Notes: generated by a model not told the origin, from the letters alone. A DNA stretch of 6,242 nt from a bacterium (GCA_029977305.1 JAPOLF010000061.1:1-6242); one strand, 5' to 3'; shown: positions 1 through 5,430, counted from the stretch's first letter. Numbers and translations: made by a program.

Positions 1-589
1 GGCGATCGCGCACGGCATGGCGGCTGAAGTGGGTGAGGTGGTGCGGATCGTCCCGGGCCGGGTGGCGGCGCTGGGTGATGCGGCGCAGGCCGATGACGGC
101 ACAGAGCATCAAGGCCCGGCACTCTCGATCGAGGCGGATGGGCGGATCGTGTTGCGGCAGCCGTCGCCGGTTCGCGTCTGGTCGCTCGGCGCGTTTGCCG
201 ATCTCGAGCAACTGGATGACCCTGCGGTGTATCGGCTCACCGAGAAATCCATATCCCGCGCATTGCATGCGGGGTTCGATGTCGATCAGGTGACGACATT
301 CCTGGAACGCCAGAACCAGCGGCCCCTGCCGCAGCAACTTCGTGCACAGGTGACGGCTTGGACGCGCACAATGCGACGGGTCAAAGCACAGGACGCACTG
401 GTCATCGTGCCGGACAACCCGCAGGACAGTGCCGCGATCGTCGACGAGATGACCCGTGTCGGGGTGGTCTGCACGCCACTTCGGGAGGATGCGCTCGTCA
501 TCGCCCTCGACGGCACCGATGCGACCAAGGAGTTCGTGCTCAAGCGCCTGAAAGAGGCGGGGATGACCGTGTATCAGGCAGGGTCGTAG
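1..589 (+). CDS. Helicase-associated-domain protein (XPB/Ssl2-like), C-terminal part
   Basis: The frame is open from base 2 to the TAG at 587-589, so the gene begins before the window; the Met at 17 is probably internal. About 195 residues are visible. They resemble the C-terminal part of the bacterial helicase-associated proteins grouped with the XPB/Ssl2 N-terminal-like domain (Helicase_C_3), found mainly in Actinobacteria and Chloroflexota. The recognisable segments are a DGRIVL strand, then an LGAFADLEQLD helix, VYRLTEKSISRAL with a following Gly, a FLERQNQRPLPQQL stretch and a tail rich in alternating helix and strand ending GMTVYQAGS. No helicase ATPase motif (Walker A, DExH) lies in the visible part. 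The role is inferred to be nucleic-acid related and cytoplasmic, with no known pathway. The assignment rests on recalled motif similarity. Alternatively it could be an uncharacterised DNA-binding protein. Confidence 0.62.
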   Translation, partial: AIAHGMAAEVGEVVRIVPGRVAALGDAAQADDGTEHQGPALSIEADGRIVLRQPSPVRVWSLGAFADLEQLDDPAVYRLTEKSISRALHAGFDVDQVTTFLERQNQRPLPQQLRAQVTAWTRTMRRVKAQDALVIVPDNPQDSAAIVDEMTRVGVVCTPLREDALVIALDGTDATKEFVLKRLKEAGMTVYQAGS

Positions 590-606
590 GGCTGGTCGCC
601 GCGGGG

Positions 607-636
607 TTGGGGTCTGAGACTGATTCGGCGTACCCT
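607..636 (+). promoter_or_regulatory. Possible sigma-70-type promoter before the membrane protein/TlpA pair
   Basis: TTGGGG at 607-612 and TACCCT at 631-636 are separated by 18 bases, lie just after the helicase-related stop, and are 28 bases before the start at 665. Each hexamer matches the consensus at only three positions. The support is mainly placement in the 75-base gap, so this is tentative. Confidence 0.3.
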
Positions 637-664
637 TCGTGGCAGCACGGAGGTCGGACGAACG

Positions 665-1171
665 ATGACAGACACGCCAGTTGCACCGCAGACATCGAAC
701 GAGCAGCCAACCAGCGCCACACGAAGACGCACGAGTTGGCCGTTTTTTGTGTTGAGCGGGGCGCTCGCGGTGGTCGCGATCCTCCTCTACACCGGGGTGA
801 TCAATCTGAATCCGCCTCCCAAAGCGCCACCGGGAGCCAACCAGGTGATCGATGTGGTGCAGGCGCTGGATCGCGCTGGGATCGCGAGCACGATGGATCC
901 CAAAGTCTTTGCACCTGCAGGGGCGTTCCCGGTGCCCGGTCAGGGGTTGATGGTTGGTGACACTGCGGTGCTCGTCTTCATCTTCGAGTCACCAGCCGAG
1001 GCGGAGCAGGCGATGCAGGCGGTCGACACCTCGAAGGTGATTCCGGCGAAGTACCTGCCGAGCGGGGCTCAACCCGTGGTGTTGCGTGGGAGCAATGTCG
1101 TGATTGCGCTCCCCGACAACGATCCAGGGATGGTGGCTGCCGTGACCATGGCCCTCGACGGCTTGGAGTAG
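665..1171 (+). CDS. Small membrane-anchored protein, function unknown
   Basis: A 168-residue protein. A polar, Thr/Pro-rich N-terminus with an RRR at 20-22 is followed by one hydrophobic segment at about 25-45, then a Pro-rich linker (50-56). The remaining ~110 residues are probably extracytoplasmic. That soluble part resembles, from memory, an unnamed domain seen in Chloroflexota and Actinobacteria. Those proteins pair a 'VVxALxxAG' helix with a 'VPGxxLxVxxxxVxVFxF' strand pair and an 'AEAEQAM' helix. Here these are VVQALDRAGI (64-73), VPGQGLMVGD (90-99) and AEAEQAMQAV (111-120). No catalytic motif or cysteine is visible. The start is chosen because GGAGG lies at 649-653, although its 11-base spacing is long. 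The stop codon is followed four bases later by the thioredoxin start, and the SD for that gene lies inside this gene's last codons. The two are therefore probably co-transcribed and translationally coupled. Confidence 0.8.
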   Translation: MTDTPVAPQTSNEQPTSATRRRTSWPFFVLSGALAVVAILLYTGVINLNPPPKAPPGANQVIDVVQALDRAGIASTMDPKVFAPAGAFPVPGQGLMVGDTAVLVFIFESPAEAEQAMQAVDTSKVIPAKYLPSGAQPVVLRGSNVVIALPDNDPGMVAAVTMALDGLE

Positions 1172-1175
1172 GACG

Positions 1176-1832
1176 ATGGCGGAGGGTCAGGCCCAGCAGC
1201 CTGAAGAGCCGACCCTAGCGGACGACGGCTCGGGCGAGCATGGGCGGGTTGGTTACGGCAAGTTCGGCAAGTGGACGCCGATCGGTCTCGGTTTGCTGCT
1301 GGTGCTCGTGGTCGGAGTCGGGTGGTACGTTGAGCAGCAGCGATCTGCTGCCCCACCCGTGGTGTCATCACCTGCACCGATGCGAGAAGATGCACCGCCA
1401 TTCACGCTGACCCTGTTCGATGGATCGACGATCTCCTCGGCGGACGTTGCCGGGAAAGTGGTCGTGCTGAATTTCTGGGCTTCTTGGTGCGAGCCGTGTC
1501 GGAACGAGGTGCCGGTCCTGGAGAAGTTCTGGAAGGACCAGCAGGCCGCGGGCGAGGACACGGTGGTCATCGGGGTCGGAATCAGAACTGACAAGCAGGC
1601 CGACGCCGAAGCCTTCGTCGAGGAGTTCGGGATCACCTACCCGGTGGGCAGAGACACCCAAACGGACCAGCCGGGCGTGGGCCCGATCGAGACCGCGTTC
1701 GACATCCCGGCAGCCTATCCCTCAACGATGTTCATCGGGCCGGATGGAACCATCACACGGTTCCACCTCGGCCCGATCACGGAATCTCAATTAGCCTACG
1801 GCGTCGCCGAGGCGCGGCAAGAGGCGCCCTAG
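1176..1832 (+). CDS. Membrane-anchored TlpA/ResA-family thiol-disulfide oxidoreductase
   Basis: A 218-residue thioredoxin-fold protein that exchanges thiols and disulfides outside the cytoplasmic membrane. Its N-terminus is polar, with a single membrane segment at about 35-51 (IGLGLLLVLVVGVGW), followed by a Ser/Pro-rich linker. The thioredoxin domain starts near 72 (APPFTLTLFDG). The active site is WASWCEPC at 101-108, with catalytic cysteines 105 and 108. The likely cis-proline is P182 in AAYPSTMFIGPDG, the position filled by the family's 'PTTFLID' motif. Length and order match CcmG/ResA/TlpA proteins, which reduce apocytochrome c or other exported thiols. No cytochrome-biogenesis genes are visible, so the substrate is unknown. 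The start has GGAG at 1165-1168, seven bases upstream, inside the previous gene. It converges with the gene for a 20-Cys secreted protein, a plausible but unproven client. Confidence 0.93.
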   Translation: MAEGQAQQPEEPTLADDGSGEHGRVGYGKFGKWTPIGLGLLLVLVVGVGWYVEQQRSAAPPVVSSPAPMREDAPPFTLTLFDGSTISSADVAGKVVVLNFWASWCEPCRNEVPVLEKFWKDQQAAGEDTVVIGVGIRTDKQADAEAFVEEFGITYPVGRDTQTDQPGVGPIETAFDIPAAYPSTMFIGPDGTITRFHLGPITESQLAYGVAEARQEAP

Positions 1833-1841
1833 CGACGGATC

Positions 1842-1856
1842 CCGCTAGGCTAGCGG
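1842..1856. terminator. Short hairpin between convergent genes
   Basis: A perfect 6-bp inverted repeat, CCGCTA-GGC-TAGCGG, with a 3-base loop lies between the TlpA-type gene and the convergent Cys-rich gene. It contains the stop codon of the latter. There is no T-run on either strand, so a role as a bidirectional terminator is only suggested by position. Confidence 0.3.
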
Positions 1857-2324
1857 ACCAGCAAGGCCGCAGACCTTGAAGAGGCCCGTTCCGGCATTGC
1901 AGGCGAGTCCTTCGCAGCAATCTGGGCTGGTGTCGCTGCAGCGCTGCCCGACGCCGAGGCAGGCATCCGCCTCGCACTTGCCCTTCTTGCAGTGCTCATT
2001 GGCGGCGCATGCGTTGTTGCAGGTGCCGCAGTGGTGATCGTCGGTCTCGAAGTTGCGGCAGCGACCGTCGCAGCGATTGGTGTCGCCGGTGCACTTGCAG
2101 ATCCCCTTGGCATTGCAGCGGACATGATCGCCGCAGCAATCATTGTCACTGTTGCAGTTCTTCTTGCTGTCGTTGGGCTCGATACAGCGAGCGGCGCTGG
2201 CGCCTCCCGGCAATCCGAGACCAACTGCGGCAGTGGCGGCGACTGCCACCGCCCCGGCCACCGCGCGGCGATTGCGGCGCGCGGCCAACTTCCGGGTGAG
2301 CAGATCGAACGACGTCCCGTCCAT
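1845..2324 (-). CDS. Secreted 20-cysteine protein with two knottin-like frameworks
   Basis: A 159-residue exported protein. The start at 2324 is chosen over the ATG at 2420. It has AAGGAGG seven bases upstream, and the longer form would begin inside a strong terminator hairpin. The leader MDGTSFDLLTRKLA precedes RRNRR (16-20), a hydrophobic Ala/Val/Gly stretch (21-40) and an ASAA cleavage region (42-45). It is Tat-like, but Sec export is possible. The mature part has 20 cysteines, at 47, 57, 63, 64, 70, 76, 78, 85, 89, 99, 102, 106, 112, 117, 122, 129, 136, 137, 142 and 152. Residues 47-76 and 122-152 each fit the six-cysteine inhibitor-cystine-knot order C-C-CC-C-C. Residues 78-117 resemble the repeat 'CxxxC...D..HCGxCxxxC.....CxxGxC' seen in many myxobacterial and Chloroflexota surface proteins. 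There are no catalytic residues. Likely a small disulfide-stabilised extracellular protein; its target or role is unknown. Metal binding by cysteines is an alternative. Confidence 0.85.
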   Translation of the reverse strand: MDGTSFDLLTRKLAARRNRRAVAGAVAVAATAAVGLGLPGGASAARCIEPNDSKKNCNSDNDCCGDHVRCNAKGICKCTGDTNRCDGRCRNFETDDHHCGTCNNACAANEHCKKGKCEADACLGVGQRCSDTSPDCCEGLACNAGTGLFKVCGLAGPLA

Positions 2325-2331
2325 GACCAAT

Positions 2332-2338
2332 CCTCCTT
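2332..2338 (-). promoter_or_regulatory. Shine-Dalgarno site of the Cys-rich gene
   Basis: AAGGAGG on the minus strand ends seven bases before the ATG at 2324. It is a near-perfect anti-16S match and fixes the start of the Cys-rich protein at MDGTSF. Confidence 0.85.
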
Positions 2339-2417
2339 CGAACAGTACTCGGCCCCTCATTGGGGTTCGACATCTGTCCAAACGCAGGGAGCGTGCCAAC
2401 GTCGCGTGCAGTAACAG

Positions 2418-2448
2418 CACCGCCCCCGGGAAACTCCCGAGGGCGGTG
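2418..2448 (-). terminator. Strong hairpin terminator after the 143-aa secreted protein gene
   Basis: CACCGCCC (2418-2425) pairs fully with GGGCGGTG (2441-2448). After a C/A mismatch, CGGG (2427-2430) pairs with CCCG (2436-2439) around a five-base AAACT loop, giving 12 paired positions. It starts 25 bases past the TAG at 2474-2476 of the minus-strand gene. The bases that follow on the minus strand (CTGTTACTGC) are only mildly T-rich, so release may be inefficient or factor-assisted. It also separates this unit from the Cys-rich gene downstream. Confidence 0.7.
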
Positions 2449-2473
2449 GGTGAAACGTGGATTGGTGGGGCAG

Positions 2474-2905
2474 CTACGCGCCTGCGCCCTCAGTGGCGGC
2501 GCTGTCGGTCGGCGTGGTCGCCGTCTCCTCTTGCAGACCGGTGGGGCTGGAGAGATCGACCACGACATCGACGCCTTCGAGCATGTTGCCTGCGGTCGAG
2601 CTGCCGACCGGAATACCGGTGATCGTCGGGCTCCAAACGCCGCCGCCCGGCACCGGGACCATGCTCAGGTCGGGATAGTAGATCGCATTCGGATCGCCGA
2701 GGATCTCGCCGCCGGTGCCGCCCGTTGCGATGTCGCCGTAGACGATGTCATGGCCGCCGCCGTCGACGCGATTGTCGCCGTTGTCATCGGCGACGACGTA
2801 CGACCCATCCGAGGTCATCGTTGCGTCTTCTTGGGCCGCCGCGGATCCAGCGAACAACCCGGTGCCGATGGCGAGTCCGACGATCAGCGCTTTGGATACA
2901 ACCAT
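2474..2905 (-). CDS. Small secreted protein with an EF-hand/dockerin-like calcium loop
   Basis: A 143-residue exported protein of unknown function. The ATG at 2905 is preferred to the one at 2995 because AGGAGG lies six bases upstream and the product then begins with a standard signal peptide. That peptide is MVVSKALIVGLAIGTGLFAG, with cleavage probably after SAAA (21-24). In the mature part, residues 40-48 (DDNGDNRVD) fit the front half of a calcium-binding EF-hand or dockerin loop, with acidic or amide groups at loop positions 1, 3, 5 and 9. D53 falls just past position 12. There is only one such loop, and no helix pair can be recognised. The central part (55-120) is rich in Gly, Pro and Val, suggesting beta structure. 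The C-terminal ~20 residues are a Thr/Ala/Glu-rich, probably disordered tail. There is no cysteine. It is flanked by hairpins on both sides and probably monocistronic. Confidence 0.78.
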   Translation of the reverse strand: MVVSKALIVGLAIGTGLFAGSAAAQEDATMTSDGSYVVADDNGDNRVDGGGHDIVYGDIATGGTGGEILGDPNAIYYPDLSMVPVPGGGVWSPTITGIPVGSSTAGNMLEGVDVVVDLSSPTGLQEETATTPTDSAATEGAGA

Positions 2906-2911
2906 CTCGAG

Positions 2912-2917
2912 CCTCCT
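2912..2917 (-). promoter_or_regulatory. Shine-Dalgarno site deciding the 2905 start
   Basis: AGGAGG on the minus strand sits six bases before the ATG at 2905. The upstream in-frame ATG at 2995 would add 30 polar residues ahead of the signal peptide, which argues against it. Confidence 0.82.
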
Positions 2918-3075
2918 GCCTGTGTGGATGTGAGCGAAGCCGCAATCAGTGCGGGATGCGTTCGAATCGCGGTGTTCGGCCGCGTGCACCATCAACCGTA
3001 CTGCATCGTCGGGTGAAGGACGCGCTGCGGGCCGGGAAAAACGTCCCTAAAGCCCTGCTGGTGAGACGCGTTGGG

Positions 3076-3095
3076 CCGGGGATCGGTTTCCCCGG
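3076..3095 (-). terminator. Hairpin just after the NTF2-like gene
   Basis: CCGGGGA (3076-3082) pairs with TCCCCGG (3089-3095) around a six-base loop: a perfect 7-bp GC-rich stem that begins 13 bases past the TAG at 3109-3111. No T-run follows on the minus strand (CCAACGCG), so it is a terminator candidate by position and stability only. The rest of the 203-base gap (2906-3108) shows no gene; it should hold the promoter of the 143-aa protein gene, but no clear hexamers were seen. Confidence 0.45.
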
Positions 3096-3108
3096 GGCTT
3101 TCGGCATC

Positions 3109-3735
3109 CTACGGGGCAGGGGTGCCTTCGGGCTCGACTTGGCGCGGGCTGAACCCCTGCAACACGTCGAGTTTCATCACGCCACCCTCGTTCACGAAGA
3201 CCATCAGAATGGTCTCCGGGCCGCGCGGCGGGCGGATGGGCTCATTGAGGACGACAAACGCCGCATACCGGCCATCGGACATGATGGCAGCGTCGGTGAT
3301 CGCGATGAGCCGCAGGAATTGCGCCTCATCGCGCGCGGTTGGAGCGGCAGAGAGTTCGGCGACCGCGCTCTCCTCGCCACCCGCAGCGAGGCCGCCGATG
3401 AGCCACTTGGCACCGTTGGCCGTGGTCAGGTTGGCGACCCGCAGATAGTCCGCCGCATTCAAGCAGCCGAGAATCTGGCGCACGGTGGAATTGATGGCAT
3501 CCGCTTCTTCACCGCTGACGGCGTCGCCCAGCGGGATTTCCAATTGGAACCCGATGAGTTCAGCGCCGTCCGTGAGACCGGCGGCCACGTCCTCAGCCAC
3601 CAAAGGCTCAGCCGCGCACTCCGAGGGGAGCACGACCTTGGAACCACCGAGGTCTGCCCCATCGTCCTGGGCAAGCGTCGGCATGACCATTGCGGCGGCC
3701 AACAGCGGAGCAATCAAGGCGTAGCGAACACGCAT
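3109..3735 (-). CDS. Secreted protein with a possible NTF2/SnoaL-like domain
   Basis: A 208-residue exported protein. The start at 3735 (MRVRYALIAP) is preferred to the in-frame ATG at 3750. TGGAGGATC places an SD seven bases before it, while nothing like an SD precedes 3750. The signal peptide is residues 1-22, with cleavage probably after TLA. The mature protein has two cysteines, C40 and C91, which could form one disulfide. Residues 75-110 (EEADAINSTVRQILGCLNAADYLRVANLTT) and 150-192 look like the helix-then-sheet order of the NTF2/SnoaL fold. In that fold a 'CxNAxDxxRxxxLxT' helix is followed by strands such as GRYAAFVVLNEP, ILMVFVNEGG and MKLDVLQGF. This comparison is from memory and weak. 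No catalytic pair is visible. The C-terminus is Pro-rich (EPEGTPAP). The role is unknown; ligand binding at the cell surface is one possibility. Confidence 0.75.
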   Translation of the reverse strand: MRVRYALIAPLLAAAMVMPTLAQDDGADLGGSKVVLPSECAAEPLVAEDVAAGLTDGAELIGFQLEIPLGDAVSGEEADAINSTVRQILGCLNAADYLRVANLTTANGAKWLIGGLAAGGEESAVAELSAAPTARDEAQFLRLIAITDAAIMSDGRYAAFVVLNEPIRPPRGPETILMVFVNEGGVMKLDVLQGFSPRQVEPEGTPAP

Positions 3736-3742
3736 CGGAAGA

Positions 3743-3748
3743 TCCTCC
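3743..3748 (-). promoter_or_regulatory. Shine-Dalgarno site deciding the 3735 start
   Basis: GGAGGA on the minus strand ends seven bases before the ATG at 3735. It overlaps codons 1-3 of a frame opened by the ATG at 3750, so that upstream ATG is probably not used. Confidence 0.75.
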
Positions 3749-3761
3749 ATGGATAGGCACG

Positions 3762-3785
3762 GGGTCCGATCACGATCGGGGACCC
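3762..3785. repeat. Interrupted inverted repeat in the gap before the NTF2-like gene
   Basis: GGGT-CCGAT pairs with ATCGG-GG-ACCC around a CACG loop: nine base pairs with a two-base bulge. It lies 27 bases upstream of the start at 3735 and 119 bases past the stop of the 504-aa gene. It could be a late terminator of that gene, a 5' leader structure or an operator. No T-run follows. The remainder of the gap 3736-3903 shows no other gene or clear promoter. Confidence 0.4.
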
Positions 3786-3903
3786 GGGACGAACGGCATG
3801 CGCAGCTGCAACGTGGGCATCACCAGCGACTGTCCGTACAGAAGCGTGGTCGAAGGATAACAGCGAAACGCTTGGATCGGCCATCCGCCGGGTTCGCTGG
3901 AGT

Positions 3904-5418
3904 TCAGCTGGGAATCTCGCACCGGAAGCCGAAGCGGACCTCACCGATTTTCATGGACCGGCGATCATCGCCGTACAGGCGGGCTACGTACTCGACGTTT
4001 GGGCGAACCATGTCGACCAGAATCGTGCCCTTCGACCCCCGTCCGCCGAATTCGTCCGGTCCATCGCTGGGAGAAAGCCAGAGCTCGGCGACGGGATCCT
4101 CTCCAAGGTCCCAGCGGATGAGACATTGGCCATAGACGGGGTTCAACGGATCCGGTCGCGGCGTCCTTCCGACACCGAGGCGCAGGATGGTTCCGCCCCA
4201 AGTCAGGATGGATTCTTCTGCCCACCACGTGATCTTCGGGGGATTCGGGTAGGCGCGGGAGAAGGCCCCGTATCCGCTCAGGTGCTCGATCAGGAACTGG
4301 GCAGTGTCCGGCCGACCCGGCCACGGGCGCCTGCGCGGAAGTGGCGGCGCATCACCATCAAGGATTGGCTCCTCGATGTCGACAACCAACAGGTTGAATG
4401 GCGAGACGGCGTAACCCGCATGATCAAACACCCACGGAGCGGGCACCGGCGTGATCGGGCGTGCCTGTGCCGGTCGAATGGCCACCGCACCCGTCAACTC
4501 CTGATGGGTGACGCCGAAGGTCCACGAGGCGAGCACGCGGTACGGATCTCGGTCTGGAGCGATGGGTTGTTCCGGGGCGGCATGGATGACGGTGCGACCG
4601 GCTGCGTTCCAGCCTGCGGCGCCGAATCGCGACAGCGTCTCCCTCAGCCCGACGCCCTCCCAAGGGCCAATCAAGCGCTGACGCGAGGTCTGCACGACGT
4701 ACCAATCCGTCGCGATGCGGTTGGAGAGGGCAGCGATCGACTCGCGAACGTCAGCGGCATCCGAGCATTGCGCGGCCCCAAGCACCCCGAGTTCCCGCCA
4801 TCGCTCGATGCGCCCTTGTCCGGAGGCCGCGAGATCGAGGATGGCCACCGAGCATCCGTCTGCAACGGCATCCGCGATCAATCGATCTGCGGTTTCGTCT
4901 GCATGCTCGTTCACCAAGAACAGCAACACCTTGGCAAGTGGGGGGTCCGCATCGGTGTTGTCGATGATCACCGCGGGTGACCCCGGGGCGAGGGAGTCGT
5001 CAGCACTGATCAACCCGCTGAACGTGGGGGTGAGTCCCGCGGCCTCTACTTGCTGCAGTAGATCGTCGGAGGTGAGGGTGTGGGCACTGATCGGGGCAGC
5101 GAGCATCGCGGTGCCAACGTGCGACGCCATGCCTCGCAACATCGCCACGCCGGAATCGAGATTCCATGAGGCGGTGCGCCCAGGAAGGATGAGGACCGTG
5201 GATGCGGAGAGTTCGGCTTGCTCGGGCAGGTGCCCGCGCAACCAGTTGGCGAGGTTGGGGCTGTGATCTCCTGATCGCAGAGCCGCGACGGCGTCATGGC
5301 CGCTGATGTGGATCGCCTCAGGCCCGGCCTCGGGTGCGGTGACACCGATGACGACAAGCGCACCTCCGGGGCGGGAGGAGACGAGGCGTTGGGAAAAGAG
5401 CATCAGCGGTCCGGTCAT
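3904..5418 (-). CDS. Multidomain protein with degenerate family-2 glycosyltransferase-like core
   Basis: A 504-residue, apparently cytoplasmic protein without signal peptide or membrane segment. Three parts can be argued. Residues 1-160 alternate strands and helices (ALVVIGVTAP, STVLILPG, TAMLAAPISA, LLQQVEAAGLTPTFSGL) like the C-terminal half of a class I methyltransferase fold, without a visible SAM-binding Gly loop. Residues 163-385 follow the order of bacterial GT-A family-2 enzymes: LFLVNEHADE (the RNE region), VAILDLAASG (the DNxSTDG region), ATDWYVVQTSRQRLIGPWEG (the usual 'DWxIHxDADExREsPWpG') and HAGYAVSPFNLLV ('GGHxV...PxNFLLRH'). The metal-binding DxD is replaced by T244-S245-R246. 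Residues about 392-504 resemble the beta-sandwich 'WDTGD...V.VS..GGPE..F..GxxG...YEFRLYxG' appended to such proteins. It may therefore bind rather than transfer sugars. The comparison is from memory. The start has no SD; see the leaderless promoter entry. Confidence 0.72.
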   Translation of the reverse strand: MTGPLMLFSQRLVSSRPGGALVVIGVTAPEAGPEAIHISGHDAVAALRSGDHSPNLANWLRGHLPEQAELSASTVLILPGRTASWNLDSGVAMLRGMASHVGTAMLAAPISAHTLTSDDLLQQVEAAGLTPTFSGLISADDSLAPGSPAVIIDNTDADPPLAKVLLFLVNEHADETADRLIADAVADGCSVAILDLAASGQGRIERWRELGVLGAAQCSDAADVRESIAALSNRIATDWYVVQTSRQRLIGPWEGVGLRETLSRFGAAGWNAAGRTVIHAAPEQPIAPDRDPYRVLASWTFGVTHQELTGAVAIRPAQARPITPVPAPWVFDHAGYAVSPFNLLVVDIEEPILDGDAPPLPRRRPWPGRPDTAQFLIEHLSGYGAFSRAYPNPPKITWWAEESILTWGGTILRLGVGRTPRPDPLNPVYGQCLIRWDLGEDPVAELWLSPSDGPDEFGGRGSKGTILVDMVRPNVEYVARLYGDDRRSMKIGEVRFGFRCEIPS

Positions 5419-5424
5419 GTGCCC

Positions 5425-5430
5425 ATCGTA
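5425..5430 (-). promoter_or_regulatory. -10 element placed for a leaderless transcript of the 504-aa gene
   Basis: On the minus strand TACGAT (four of six matches to TATAAT, fitting TANNNT) is followed by exactly six bases, GGGCAC, and then the ATG at 5418. That spacing would put the transcription start on the A of the start codon. No SD-like sequence precedes this ATG, and a stop codon lies in frame at 5431-5433, so the start cannot move further upstream. No convincing -35 was seen. Confidence 0.5.

Noticed and set aside
2352..2400. TTGGCA followed 17 bases later by CAGATG on the minus strand, considered as the promoter of the Cys-rich gene.
   Set aside because: The -35 hexamer is good, but the -10 matches at only two positions. 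Placement is reasonable but not enough to list as a feature.
1854..2414. A plus-strand open frame encoding a strikingly hydrophobic, Ala/Val/Ile-rich stretch that looks like a multi-pass membrane protein.
   Set aside because: It is in exact codon register opposite the Cys-rich gene. TGC (Cys) reads GCA (Ala) and Asn/Asp codons read Val/Ile on the other strand, so the hydrophobicity is a complement artefact. It has no convincing SD and its second half loses membrane character.
3031..3056. A possible second terminator on the minus strand with a TTTTT run (complement of AAAAA at 3037-3041).
   Set aside because: The T-run lies in the loop between short 4-bp GGGC/GCCC and GGGA/TCCC arms and not after a stable stem, so it does not fit an intrinsic terminator.
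2360..3756. Long plus-strand Arg-rich frames across the secreted-protein genes.
   Set aside because: They run through terminator hairpins and signal-peptide genes on the opposite strand, and their composition (Arg, Cys and His runs) is that of non-coding frames in high-GC DNA.
4126..4980. A 284-codon plus-strand frame inside the 504-aa gene.
   Set aside because: It lies antisense to a long frame with coherent domain similarity, has an Arg/Gly-rich composition typical of GC-rich shadow frames, and shows no family motif or SD.
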